From positions 208,862 through 251,059 of the forward strand of contig JBBHKE010000708.1 in NCBI GenBank assembly GCA_037447655.1: 42,198 nt of DNA. Direction: 5' to 3'. Under the pieces are notes generated by a model, which saw nothing but the letters and a program-made list of their open reading frames with translations, ran no database searches and was not told the origin of the DNA. This document shows, piece after piece, positions 30,570 through 42,198 of this stretch. The DNA comes from Zygnema cylindricum (lineage: Eukaryota > Streptophyta > Zygnematophyceae > Zygnematales > Zygnemataceae). A program made the position numbers and the translations under genes. The stretch's first letter is position 1. Each line of letters starts with the position of its first letter.

Positions 30570-33500
30570 TCCCTCTCCCTCTCCCTCTCCCATTAAGTCA
30601 TGTAATCTGTCAACAACGGGGGCATTTATTATTGTCACTGCAGCGGCAGTTACAAGTATAAATATTTGTTGTGAAGTAATTCGATGGGATAATTTTTGGC
30701 ATTTTCCTTCTGTAAGAGAACCGAGCAATGCAGTTGTATAGTTAACAATTTGACCTATGTACCAGTTGCATGTCAGTTGTGTTGGATTGACATAACATGG
30801 ATTGCTGGGAGTTTAAAGGCATGGTTTATTGCTTATTCTCGGCAATGCTGTCACTTTAAATATTAGGGCTATCGGGAAGCTGACAAATTGTCCAGAATGG
30901 TTTGTTTATGATTGTAAAACTGATCTGAAAGCTGGCAAACGCCTAGCCTACTCTATGTAAAAGTACATTTTTTGCTTGGAATTCGTGATTGCCTTGCTGT
31001 GCTTTAGTTTCTTCAAATTTTTGAGCTGTACAGCAGCGTCACAGGGTGCCTATGAATGCAGTATCCTATTAGTAAGGTGCACCCTGTATCGTTAGGGAAG
31101 GGTTTATATTAATGTTAATTAATATAGTTTAGTTTCAAACGATGTGACTGTTTTGAACCATTTAAGTAATTAGCGTTAAGAAAAATGTACTTAGCGTCGT
31201 TGGCATTATTTTAGATTATTTGGGTAAACTTTTGGGGCACCGATATAGTGTCATCGACGTTATTAACGATCCACTGTTTACCCTATCGGTAGGGTACTAT
31301 TGTGAATGGTCTTGTTGGAAGCTACACCGCCAATCGTTATTAGCGTTATGTACGCTATATCGGCGCCCCCATTTTTTTAGGGTTTTACCTGAAATAGAAT
31401 TAATAACACTAATTTTTTTTTACGTTAATTAAGGTTCTGGTGAATTAGCGTTAATAATTCTGATTTAGGATCTTCTTGAATAGTGCGGTGTACGGAAGTG
31501 TCAGTTTGTACAAAATGGTACTTTGTTGAGTAAAAAAGTACGAAATATGGACTACAATCGCACGTAAAACTGCGCTCAGAATAAAATGCTGAATGAAATC
31601 GTACCTATTTTAGTGTAAAGATATTGATTGCGTATTAATTATACGGGAAAAAACCCAAATTAGAGTTATGAATAAATTAAAGTAAAAGGACGCGACGGTG
31701 TACGATTTGTCAGATTTTGTACTTTTACCTATTTTACTGTGAAGATCCTGATGGCAGATCCGTTGTACCCAAATCAGCGTTATGGATTAATTAGAGTAAA
31801 CTTTTTTTTTCGAAATCTTGAAAAACTCAAATTAGCGCTAATAACGCTAATTAATTTTTAACACTAATAATTTATAAACGCTAATAATGATTGGCGGTGT
31901 ACTGTAGGTCTGGGCTGTTTTCTCATTTGGGGAAATATATATGTTGCAGGATGCGGCGGGCAACAGGCTAGACCAGAACTGTTCACCTCCAAGCACATTT
32001 TGGCTAGTTTTTCTGCAGTCAACAGATGGGTCTGTACGGCTCATGGCTGATGTTTTTCACATTCCTTCCGAAGGTTTTCATCAGGTGTGAGCAAAAGGTT
32101 ATTCATCGGTTCATATAATTAGATTAAACTGGGAAAGTAACAAAGTTTTATAAGTTGAAGCGGCTGGCATAGTACTTTTTATTGCTTTTGACCTGTGAGG
32201 GTATGTTTGTATTAGTTCCATTATTTGTTTTAAAATACATTCGGGTTACTGCCCACATTTTTATTTGTCGAATGTTAGTTTTTTGTGATTGTGTTGCCAA
32301 TAGTAGCAGTATCTATCTTTCCACACAAAACTACGCATTTGTATACCTTTTCTAGTTTTTACACTTGGTTTGCAAAAGCAGAGTGAAAGGTGAGAGCTTC
32401 TTGGTATATCTGTTGGACACCACCTTGAACATTCACGAACTTCGTGAAAGCGTTGAGCTTTCCTTATTTGGAGGTTGTTGTTTTGAAATAGGATAGTCCT
32501 TAAAAGGGTTTTGCTTTTTACTTGTTATCACTGGCCTGATAGTTTTCGGTTGTTTGTATTGTACTCAGGTTTGCTACAAGATCATGGAGCCAGGACCGTA
32601 CACTATTTCTATTAGACTTGTTGCAACAAATTTTGCCGAGGTCCTAACAAGGAGGAATGTATCCGTTAAAGAGTTCCCAAACACATTGGTGAAGGAGGCT
32701 TCTATAGTTGCGAAGGTAAACCTTCTTCTACAGGCGGATATTGCGGTTCCCTAAAATCTTTTGCACGAGGTTGGGCTTGTCAAACAGAATTTGTTCTGTT
32801 GGTGACATCTTGCGTTTTTTTTGGGTCAACAAAAGCATGTTATCACAGTCGAACCCTTGAAGTGCTCAACTTTAATGTCATGATGAAGCTTGATGTTTTC
32901 CAACTTTCCCCACTGTTGGTAAAGGCTCTTGGTTTGCAAATGTCGGGGAATCCCAAACTTACCTTCGTATAATTGATTTTGCGGTTTTGTGAATCTTTTT
33001 ATCTATTTAAATGAGATCATTGTCTGATGCATCCTCTTGATGGGAGAAACCTACGTGCCTAGTTTGACACTAAACCAGAGTTCAAGAGGTTTTGGGGAAC
33101 TGATGTGGCATTTTGTAAAGTTAGCTTATGGCTAGTCTTGCTCATGGTGAGTTGATTTTTTTTTTTTAGATAATCTAAACTAATTTGACATGCAAAAGTG
33201 TTTGTCATTCATTGACATCAAGATAATTTTTGTAGTTTTAAATTTAGAGTTTACTCCTGTAGTTTCTATGGCTACAGGAAAACAACAAGTTTAATATGCA
33301 CATTGTTTCTATTGGCCCTCCAGCAATTCCTTGCTGAAATACAAATTGATGAATGTCTACATACTCTGCTGTTTTAATTTTCCGCCGACATTTTTTCTAA
33401 TCGGGAGCCACGGCTTATTCTAATTCCTGCATTTTTAGTCGGTGTTATGGCAAGGGTAATCATTCGTATCCCAAAGCATCATGGTTTTCAGGTGGCGGAT

Positions 33501-34382
33501 CTGGACAAGCATAAAGCCTTTCTTGCAGCACTTCCTCCTTGCACTTTGGAGATTCTCTCAAAAAGCAATAACGAGGGGCGGTGGATCGATGATCTATGGT
33601 ACCCAAATGATTGCAGAGTGAATCGGATAACTCCCAGGTAAGCTGGAACTTGTTTCTGTTGTGCAGCCGGTTCTACGCACTTCATTGATAGAATATGAGT
33701 GGAACAGGCAAAATTTGGTTTGGTTTAGTTGTTTTGCTTCACTGCCCTTTGCTATTAGAGTTAATATACCATCGTGGGATTTTGGAACTGAAATCATAAA
33801 ATAGTGTTGACAACACTATTGCATCTAGTGGCCCATAATGTTTTACCACCTTAGCACTAATAATTCACCAACTACAAAGTGATGTCAGGTGTATTGCGTT
33901 AAGCTGTATGCTTATTTTTAGCAAAATGAATGTATGCGCAGAGAAGCACTGCAGTGCCTTGACGACAAACGTCTTCTCATTGCCGGAGATTCTCAGATGT
34001 GGGCTTTATTCGCTGAGCTCATGAACTTTTTGGGAAAAGCTGATCGCTGCGCATTTTTCGATGAGTACAAAAAAGACTTAATGGCTAGTGCGTCACTACG
34101 AGCATATAAGGTAAAGGTTTTCATTTTCATTTAAAGCAGCAATCTCAGCCTAAAAACAAATCACTTGTAAATTACAAAGGTATAATTCTCTACAGGCTTA
34201 GAATGGGAGTTTTGTATGTGCTTGAGCTGATTTCTCCCTGCTCTTAGATGAAACATGAAAAAATGAAAGAGATACAATGATGATAAAGATGAATTGGATC
34301 ACAAAAACGATGAAAAGACAAAAAGATGTAAGGACACAACGAAGCATGCCTTTAGGCTCTTTTCCGCCTTTTTTTCGGCTCT

Positions 34383-34416
<34 letters not shown>

Positions 34417-34435
34417 CTTATCTCTTTTCTCTCTA

Positions 34436-34532
<97 letters not shown>

Positions 34533-34776
34533 CTTATCTCTCTTCTCTCTATCTCCTGTCTTTGTGTCTCTCTCTCTATCCCTCTCCTCTCTCTCGCTCT
34601 CTTTCCGTCTCTCTCTACCTCTCTCCCTCTTTCTCTCTTTCTATCTCTCCCTCTCTCTGCATCTCTGCCCCTCTCTCTCTTTAAATTGGCGAAAACGATG
34701 AAAAGATGAAAGGACATAATGAAGCGTGCCTTTTAGGCACCTTTTTCACTTTTGTTGGTTTTCTCTTTCTCTATAG

Positions 34777-34837
<61 letters not shown>

Positions 34838-37800
34838 TTTCTTTCTTTTTCTCTCTTTGTCCCTCATTCCCTCACACACTCTCTCTCTTTCCCCCTCATT
34901 CTTAGATGAAAAGATGAAAAAATGAAAAAGATACACTCATGATAAAGATGAATTGTATGAAAATGATGAATTGGACAAAAAGTATGCCGATGGTCAGTCA
35001 TTTCCAAGATCTCTTCTTTAAGTTTTTCAAACAATGCCAGTTTCTCTTCCTTTTACCTCCTATCTTCTGCATTTTTTTTTTCATCGGGTCTGTTGTTATT
35101 GTGTGCTGAGCATGTATTCTATAAACTTGTGCCGTAAATGGTTCACGATTTTGCGTCTATAAATATTTGTGAGAGTTAAGAAAGAGAGAAAGAGAATGTT
35201 CAAACGAACGACTTGTAAAATGCAAACGCTCGTGGATATGAACTGTTTTCCTGTAAAACACCTAATGAGCTGTATTATTAGCTAATGTGAGCTGTAATTT
35301 GCATAATGAGCTGTTATAATGAGCGGTATTCACATGCAGGCCCGACTGAAGGGCCCAATTCCATATATTCCTGGGTCGGAGGAAGTAGCGGTGCATACAA
35401 CAGAGTATGGCAGAGGAGCGCTTGCAACATATTATGGAACGGCATCGAACGGCTTTGGAATTGGCAGGTCTGTTGAGTTCCAGTTCTTGCTCACTCAAAT
35501 CTGACATTATCCGAGATTGTCTGTCTTCTTATGCATGACAAGCTGCTTTATCCATCATCTGAAAAGTCTGAAGCTAGACCTTGAATGTGTGTTCACTTTA
35601 TAACTTTTGCAGGAAATGCCGTCTTTTTTTTCTTTGGTCAGCGGATACTATTGGTCAGCGTTGAGATATTGCTTAGAGCTTCTCTTCATGATTCATTTTC
35701 ACTTTTTTAACTTCTGCAAGAAATGTCATCTTTTCCTTTTTTGGTCAGCAAATAGTCAGGGGCAAGCCATCTAGTACTGATCAACATTGGGATATTACTT
35801 GTAGCTTCTTTTAATGACTCCTTTAGACTTTTTTAACTTCTGCAAGAATTTGCCATCTTTTTCTTTTTTAATCAACAAATACTAAGAGGGGAGCCGTTTA
35901 ATACTGTCCAACGTTCAGATGTTGCTTATAGCTTCTCTTTGTGATTCATTTTAACTTTGTTTTTTTAACTTCTGTAAGAATCGGCATCTTCTTTCTTGGT
36001 CAGCAAATACTAAGAGGGAAAGCCATCTAATACTGTTCAACGTTGAAATGGTGATCTGCGTCCTAGAAGTTACAGGGTACAAGGCGACGCACACAGTGGG
36101 AAGGATGAGACTGTTAAAGGATATACTTTGAAGGTCACATATGTCTCACACTCCGACTCAGGCGAGCCATTGTTTCGCCCGTGGATGACAGACTACACGA
36201 GGACAGGACCTCTGGCAAATGCTTTCGCCCCTTTTGATTACGTATTAGCAACCAGTGGTCTGCACGATCTCGCTCTCTATGACACAGCCGAAGAATATGC
36301 TGCAAATTTAAGTAAGTGCAAATCAAGTTTTTTTTTGTTTTTTTCATTGGACAATCTGCGCCTTTTTGTTTTCTCCTTATTTTGCGTTGCAAAAGCTGTC
36401 TTTTTTTTTATTCTGGTCACTCCCGTTATATGGTTAGTCAAGTATTATGTCTATGATTTAGGCAAAGACAGGCCTAAACTTTAGTGTTGTGTGTCGGTAA
36501 ATTTCCTATTGCGATAATTTCGTTAACGGATATTACCGGGTATCGAACGGCAAGGGGGCCAATGTATCCCTCCGGGACAAATGAATTTGTTATCGTCGAT
36601 ATATATGGAAATATATAATATTACTATACACTACTATTGTATAGCATCACACAGTATATAGTAGTGTTGTGTATTAGCAAAAAATTTATCGCGATAACAC
36701 CGATACCGATAGTTATCGGTTATCGAACGGTCAGAGGTTCCGATATATCAGTCCGAGACCAACAAATTCCTCATCGGCGATAACTTAAAAAAAATATAGT
36801 ACGCATACAATAGTACTTTATAATATACTGTATTATATTATTGACTTTATATAGCGTGGTATGACACGTGTAACAGTTTGTTCCGTACTCTGTGTAACGG
36901 AATAACGGCAATTCAGTACGACAGAATAAACCGTACAGTTGTACGGTGCAAACCGTACAGATATCGCCAATAGTTATCGTTATCGGCGATAACACCGATG
37001 TCGATATATCGTACCAATATATCGATTATCGGTAACCCGAAAAAAGGCCCATATCGGTTATCGGCAAATCCTTGCCGATACACAACACTAGTATATAGTC
37101 TGTCGTGTCACGTATCACAATTTGGTTCGTACTCTGTACGAAAATACAGTACGGACTGCGCAGCACTTACGCACAAAAAAAATGTACTTTAAAAGACCAA
37201 ATTTACAGGACCGAAACAGTATAGGTGTACGATGTGTACTGTACAGTTATCGCAATATTTTTTACTGACATATCGGGCCGATATATTGGTAAAATATCTC
37301 GATAATTTCCTTTCCGATATATCAAACTGATGTATCGATTATCGGTAGGCCAGATGAAGGTAAGTTTGCAACAGGGAATGCGACCATGTAACGGGTCAAT
37401 ATGAAACTTACATGATAGTTTTTGACTTGCTGTAAATTTTTGCAGATTCTGAGTTTGTGCCGTCCCTTCGATTTGTGGTACGGAATATGAGTGTCATCAC
37501 GTGGGCGGGGCTGTGGTCAGCTCAGGAGGCTCTCAAATCTCCAAAATATTTGCCTATGAGTAATAATGCTCGCGGCTTTGCTTTGAATACCATTGCTCGG
37601 AGGTGTTGTCATTGACCTAATCAGACTTTGTATTATAGTTCTTTATATGTAAAATTATATGTAATAATATGTAATAATGTGAATATTTATGTACTAATAT
37701 TTATATACGTGTAATTCTATGTACATATAACTATATATAACTATATATGTATATATGTAGTTATATATATATAGTTATATGTACATATATGCATATATAT

Positions 37801-38611
37801 GTATATATGCAACTGTATGTCAGACCATACATGGAAGTTTCCAGTATCTTTTGTGAAGGAAAGGATCATGGCTGTTTCTAGGCCGTGGACTCCTGATTCA
37901 ATAAATTGTCTCATTCGACTACAGTGTTGTGCTGAATTTGACAGCTGAATTTTACTGAGAGAATATTGTTGCTGTTATTTATTGTTTTGTTATGTTGCTG
38001 TTAGTACTGGCCTTGAAATTTACTGTGAGAATATTATTATTATTATCATTGCCGTTGCCATTGTCATTGTTGATGTTGGTACTGCAAGAATGGTATTTTA
38101 CTGTGAGAATGTCGTTAATGTTATTGTTACGTTATGTTGCTATTAGTGCTGCCTTGAAATTTACTGTGAGAATGTTATTGATATTGTCATTGTTATTATC
38201 ATTGCCATTGCCATTGTCATTGTTGACGTTGGTACTGCGAGAATGGTATTTTACTGTGAGAATGTTGTTAATATTATTAAGTTATATTATGTTGCTGTTA
38301 GTGCTGCCTTTAAATTTACTTCGAGGATGTTCTTGTTATTGCCATTGCGATTGCCATTGTCATTGTTGATGTTGATACTGCGAGAATAGTATTGCTAACA
38401 GGCGATGACTTTGGTTTTTGGTTGCAGCAGAGTGACTACTGCATGGGGAATAAAATGGTTAGGCATGGGAGACATGACAGCCCCTCGCAAAGATCTTTGC
38501 CACGACTCGTCGCACTATTCCTGGCCTGTCTCTATGGCCACTATTGAGCTCTGGTTAGGCTGTATCTGTCCCCCTTCACCCGGCTGGGAAGCGGACTCTT
38601 TCCGATGTTGA
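29227..38611 (+). CDS. putative type II membrane protein: filamin-type Ig domain plus NXPE-like SGNH/PC-esterase domain
   Basis: Nine exons: 29227-29493, 31950-32084, 32569-32715, 33492-33637, 33942-34110, 35340-35467, 36070-36311 (acceptor could be 36076), 37446-37602 and 38428-38611. All have GT-AG borders and compatible phases, giving about 524 residues ending in TGA. The ATG at 29227 is the first after an in-frame stop at 29206 and lies in a good context (TTTCATGG). Residues about 17-50 are a Leu-rich signal anchor. Residues about 65-165 fit a filamin repeat (GTGLDGA, KDAAGN, MEPGPYTISIRL). Then RWIDDLWYPNDC leads to the SGNH fold: GDSQMW (Ser about 249), FDYVLATSGLHDL (about 386-398), ITWAGLW, and the DxxH dyad in CHDSSHY (Asp about 490, His about 493). 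By family it should sit in the secretory pathway and transfer or remove acyl groups on glycans or proteins. The substrate is unknown. Confidence 0.85.
30347..30596. repeat. (TC)n and CTCTCCC low-complexity tract in intron 1
   Basis: A pure TC dinucleotide run, then mixed CTCTC/CCCTCT units, on the sense strand of the filamin-SGNH gene. Minus-strand open frames through it are artefacts. Confidence 0.9.
31102..31195 (+). repeat. dispersed repeat shared with 3701-3783
   Basis: Same ordered words as the copy in the methyltransferase intron (GTTTATATTAATGTT ... GATGTGACTG ... ACCATTTA ... TTAGCGTTAAGAAAA), here in intron 1 of the filamin-SGNH gene. Confidence 0.55.
31323..31901. mobile_element. 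TA-flanked MITE, long form (579 bp), in intron 1
   Basis: Left end TACACCGCCAATCGTTATTA, right end finishing ATGATTGGCGGTGTA, close in length to the copy at 6129. It ends 48 bases before the exon 2 acceptor at 31949, so the branch point and pyrimidine tract of that intron lie just outside the element. Confidence 0.8.
34252..34985. repeat. (TC)n tracts within a duplicated flank unit, intron 5
   Basis: TC runs at 34381-34680 and 34773-34833 are separated and bounded by copies of the same purine-rich text: GATGATAAAGATGAATTG at 34277 and 34938, and GAAGCRTGCCTTT with AAAGGACA-like leads near 34340 and 34722. This indicates local duplication of a unit containing the microsatellite. Confidence 0.75.
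35602..36050 (+). repeat. degenerate tandem repeat, unit about 110-130 bp, intron 6
   Basis: Four units start AACTTYTGYARGAA at about 35602, 35710, 35835 and 35968, and share GGTCAGCAAATACTAAGAGG and ATACTG-CAACGTT blocks. The array ends just before the exon 7 acceptor. Confidence 0.75.
36482..37352. mobile_element. old, truncated hAT-like copy in intron 7
   Basis: Starts TAGTGTTGTGTGTCGGTAA, clearly the family of 24320-25216, and resumes after the inner insertion with GATATATCG-like motifs up to about 37352. The right terminus ACAACACTA is missing, so no duplication can be checked. Confidence 0.65.
36662..37090. mobile_element. young hAT-like copy nested in the older one
   Basis: TAGTGTTGTGTATTAGC to CCGATACACAACACTA, 429 bp, with a perfect 8-bp duplication GTATATAG at 36654-36661 and 37091-37098. 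Its ends closely match those of the 897-bp copy at 24320, but about half the interior is missing. Confidence 0.9.
37662..37815. repeat. TA/TGTA-rich simple repeat, intron 8
   Basis: Runs of TATATGTA, GTAATAATATGTAATA and TATATATAG-type words on both strands, with local hairpin potential. It follows the exon 8 donor at 37603. Confidence 0.8.
37950..38397 (+). repeat. tandem repeat, unit about 145 bp, intron 8
   Basis: Three units with TATGTTGCTRTTAGTRCTGSC at 37991, 38133 and 38288, and TTTACTGTGAGAATG and TGCCATTGTCATTGTTGA blocks. It ends 30 bases before the last exon. The 125-codon frame across it is repeat-driven. Confidence 0.8.
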
Positions 38612-40362
38612 AAAGACTCTTTCTGATGCCAGGTTTCATGGGAGATTTTGATGTTTCCAACGTTCTTCTGTGTCGGTAGGAGAGAGAGGTCGGTTGCTCT
38701 TTTGTTCAACTTGGGATGGATATTTTTCCTTAGATATGGAGGAAATTTTTTGGAAGCGTTGGAGCCTTGTGAGTCGGAAACGATGGGTGTACAGAGGTTT
38801 GAGGGCTGCTCACCTATCCTCTCAATTTTCTGTTTTTAGAGTGGATAGAAATTCGATGTCCTGCTATATTGGTGCCTTTTAAAATCCATGCGGTATGAAT
38901 TTCAGCTCTGGTTTTCGAATAGGGAATTCTCGGGTTTACTACAGAATATCTGGTTGTTTCATTGAGCCTTTCCTTTCATGGTTTCTTAAGGGTTTCTCAA
39001 GTATAAGCTGCTTCATTATTTATAAAGTTTGGGAGCATCTGTTAAGTTCAACTGAAAATGTCTTTTCAGAGTAGGGAGCTATGTGAAGTCACGGTACAGT
39101 CAGTTTTTCCAGAATCGATCAAACTGTTCTTAAACCTTGACGGTCAAAGCTCGAAATTCGTCTTTTGTGTTAAGTACGATGAGCCCTATAGTACAGGTTG
39201 CAAGATGCTGTGAATTTGGAGTTAGGTTTATCTGTAGTGGGTTTTTCTATTAGTGAGGTTTGTCTGCTAGTGAGGTTTGTCTGCTACTGAGGTTTGTCTG
39301 TTACTGAGGTTTGTCGGTTAGTGAGGTTTGTCAGTTAGTGAGGTTTGTCGGTTAGTGCTGTTGGTCCGGCTGACTGACAGGAAAGTCGTCTCAGTTGTAT
39401 AGCCCTTTCGTATAGTTAAAGTCGAACATTTATTTAGGATCTTATCACAACCCATGGCAAGCATATTCATCCCAAAATTCTTTTATTCCTCCATCCATAT
39501 CCATGAGCAGTACACCACATCACTAGAAGGAACAATACTCCCACAAAGAAGCTGACGGTACGATTTTGCTATGTACTGTTTTTGTTACTTCGGTCGCATT
39601 CCGTACTCTGGGCGAAATTGCCCATGTTATAGCTTCACAGATTTAGTTTCTCACATTTGTGAGGACGACGGTCCCTTTCTTTTTTTTAATTTTTCTATTT
39701 TGAATTATATTCGGTATTAAGGCCGGTTTTGCAAACTGGTATTTCATGGTTTCTTGAAGTGCCTCCAGTCAGATGTTTCAGGGTTTGAGAAAAATAATGT
39801 CATTGTTCCTCTAACAATGAAGGTGGCATTTTAAGTATGAAATTCTTTATTTGTTCCTTGCAACTTCTTTCTTCTTTAATGTCAGACATGGCCTTCATGG
39901 GTATTGGAAATTGTAAGTTTGTGAAAGATATGATTCGATGTGTTGACGTTAGACTATGTTGTCGATATGTACGTAACTTGATGTTGAAAAAGATGATTAT
40001 TTTATGAGTTCCTTTATAAAAATTGTCCTTGTTTGTGTGATTGTCGGGATGTTGTGAGCTCCTCAAATTGTTGAGGTGATAAATGGACGAATGGATAACG
40101 ACTGGGGATTCGAGCTGGGGAGAAATGTCTGTTTGAGGCTTGTACTTTTCGAGCAATTTCAATGGTTATATTCGTGCATGTGAGTAAACGTGCGCTATTG
40201 GGTATTGCTACACCTCTTACAGAGAGAATCGACGTTTGAGAAAATTCAAAAGCAGTTGTTAATTGGAATTGACAATAGTGATATTTGTAAGCATAAATGG
40301 AAAAAACATAGGGTGATAGACATTGGTTAAAAAAGTGTGGTAAACCATTTGAGTACACGAGG
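38612..40362. other. 3' flank of the filamin-SGNH gene
   Basis: No further gene is recognised. The first few hundred bases presumably contain the 3' UTR. Open frames at 38648-38882 follow the stop directly, but have no family resemblance and no joining splice signal that I can defend. Confidence 0.4.
39240..39357 (+). repeat. 17-bp minisatellite
   Basis: About six units of TTAGTGAGGTTTGTCGG and variants (CTAGTGAGGTTTGTCTG, TTACTGAGGTTTGTCTG) head to tail, downstream of the gene. Confidence 0.9.
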
Positions 40363-40608
40363 TACACCGTGTGTCCTTGTCAGTGTTAATGTTTTATTCT
40401 CCATATACATCTTTTCTCAGTCCGCACTTGTTAGGTGGGTAATTCGACTGATGTGTTTGAAAGGCAAGATTCTCACCTTCCGATTGGTGGTCTCAAATCA
40501 AAAATCAGACACGTGTGCACGGAGAAACAAAAATCGGAGATGTGTGCACAAAGAAACGGTGTTTTAAGTGGCTAAAAAATATTAACAGTAATATGGATAC
40601 ATGGTGTA
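40363..40608. mobile_element. TA-flanked MITE, TACACCGTG subfamily (246 bp)
   Basis: Left end TACACCGTGTGTCC, right end ATACATGGTGTA. The interior shares GTGTTAATGTTTTATTCTCC, AAGGCAAGATTCTCACCTT and GTGTTTTAAGTGGC with the copies at 23924 and 24150. A fragment of the same interior recurs at about 40790-40880. Confidence 0.7.
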
Positions 40609-42198
40609 GTGTTCCACAAAGATTCATTTCGAAAAAAGTCTTGCGCTAATGTAAAAATTGAGTCTCGTGTTGCACTCAAGTGTTGTCATAGTACAATTCA
40701 CTTCGAGCTCAGAGTGTGGGGTATATTATGTATTGCTTTTAGTGTAAATTTTTTTTTTGATACTTAATATTTTTTCTCTTTCCACTCGTCCAATTTCAAC
40801 TGGAGACGGCCAATTGGAAGGTGAAAATCCTGCCTTTAAATTGCAAGTGTGCACGGAGAAAAAATCTGAGTGGCAAAAATAACGTTACCCCACGGTCTAC
40901 TCTACTACGAAAGCAACATAGAACAAACCTCCGGTAAATTATTTGAGCACATGGGAACAAAAACAGAGAAACAAAAACGAAACTGAAAATAAAACTCAGG
41001 TGGAAGCAAACAAAAAAGAGATACAGATTGCTATCACAGGAATAAATGCAACCAACAAAACATTTTGAGTGGGAAAAAGAGAACGAAAAACAACAACAAA
41101 ATAGTATATCCAAAACAAAAATACCTAGCGGGACTTCACATAGCTACAAAATTACTTAAAGTAACTCCTTAAGCCCCCGGGGCTCAACGAAGGAAGTTGG
41201 CAAAGTTTCAAAATATGTTGACGAGCCATAGCGTCAATAATAGATCAAAGAAGGAAAGGAGCTTGCTCTTGATAGAAAGAAGAAAGTGCAAAAAATACCG
41301 ACAAAAAAGAAAAAAAAGGAAGCCCGGAAGGAGGGTTCCCAAGTCCCCTCCTCTTGAAAGCACGACGACCATAAGTACGGAAGAGCTTATCCATAGCAAC
41401 TCCCAAACAATTAAATATCTCAACTGCAATTGGAATAAAATCATCCAAAACATCAAGGTGTGCACCACCTCACTCCTGCTTAGCAACGTCACACTCAGGA
41501 CTCTAGCATGTTGAGCCTTCTAACGAATGGTTGCGATGGAGGCAAGGTTTGCCAAAACAATGTCACAAAAAATACTGGTCAAGATCGAGCTAATTTTCAA
41601 TATCAATCAGCCACGACAGAGTTGTATGTGAAACCTCCCAGAGAGAAGAATACTCTCCCTCAAAGTAATAGTCGCAACAATGTCGTTTGCCTGAACCAAC
41701 TCTTTCCCCCAATGGGAACAAATATGCGAGTGGATTTCATTGGACCAAATGACACGGTCACACAAGCAAACGAGAACGAGTAAAAGTGGATAAGGGAGGC
41801 CATACTTGAGTCGGAAAGCAATGGTGGATTGAGTTGTAATGAAAGGTATATAGGAAGGAATAGGTATAATCAATATCCCAAGCTCCAAAACCAAGAGTCT
41901 CCCAAGGGACCCATAGGAGAGAAAATGGGACCTTAAATAATTAGAGAAAAGCGCCTAGAGAAGCTGGGCTCGAATGGTGGCGACAACCTTATGAGAAATT
42001 GATTATTGGACACGCGTAACATGTTTCATTTGCAGGATTCACATTAGAAATGGATGATGAATGAGATGAGGAAATGAATGTCCTTTTTATTTGTTTGGAC
42101 GTGAATCGCCCTTAACGTCATCTCACGTCAACAAAAACGTCGCGATGTGACTCATGTTGCCGTACGATTATGCGACGATGACTCAAATCCGTCCGTAC
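40609..42198. other. intergenic, no recognised gene
   Basis: Short overlapping open frames on both strands (for example 41197-41514 and 41508-41783) resemble nothing known to me. A partial MITE interior is near 40790-40880. The remainder shows no motif I can assign. Confidence 0.45.

Noticed and set aside
38648-38882. Extra coding exon after the filamin-SGNH stop
   Set aside because: The frame at 38428-38611 ends in TGA after the DxxH motif and a Cys-rich tail, as expected for the domain end. The following open frames lack any family match.

Overview
The window is nuclear DNA of a eukaryote. Both genes have GT-AG introns, some over 1 kb, and more than half of the sequence is transposon-derived or low-complexity. 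One gene encodes a methyltransferase whose closest family resemblance is to cyanobacterial and plastid proteins, with an N-terminus like a transit peptide, so the host is probably plastid-bearing (a green, streptophyte or other alga, or a plant). I cannot name the species.

Layout. (1) 1-5228, minus strand: a split class I SAM-dependent methyltransferase gene. Six exons are visible, all joins fall in phase 0, and the 3' end lies beyond base 1. (2) 5229-9066: intergenic, with one 561-bp TA-flanked MITE and a 57-base perfect palindrome. (3) 9072-15328, minus strand: a complete Ty3/gypsy-type LTR element. It has identical 967-bp LTRs and a perfect 5-bp target duplication, but a wrecked and internally deleted gag-pol. 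(4) 15329-17983: no recognisable gene. (5) 17984-22895: a family of long inverted arms. The main element (18754-22895) is a giant fold-back with arms of about 1.1 kb, and a PIF/Harbinger-like element is nested in one arm. (6) 22896-28511: a 0.9-kb polypyrimidine tract, then a cluster of nested or adjacent non-autonomous DNA transposons: two hAT-like families with perfect 8-bp duplications, a TA-flanked MITE superfamily, and a second Harbinger-like copy. (7) 28512-38611, plus strand: promoter region and a nine-exon gene for a putative type II membrane protein with a filamin-type Ig domain followed by an NXPE-like SGNH/PC-esterase domain. Its introns hold MITEs, a nested hAT pair, minisatellites and (TC)n tracts. 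(8) 38612-42198: downstream sequence with a 17-bp minisatellite, one more MITE and no recognisable gene.

The two host genes are unrelated in function and transcribed in opposite directions. The rest is mainly mobile-element archaeology. Nesting gives relative ages: TA-MITE before hAT at 24 kb, fold-back before Harbinger at 19.6 kb, and old hAT before young hAT at 36.6 kb. The most unusual signals are the LTR element that looks young by its LTRs but dead by its genes, the textbook -1 frameshift signal at its gag-pol boundary, and the fold-back with tRNA-like modules in both arms.
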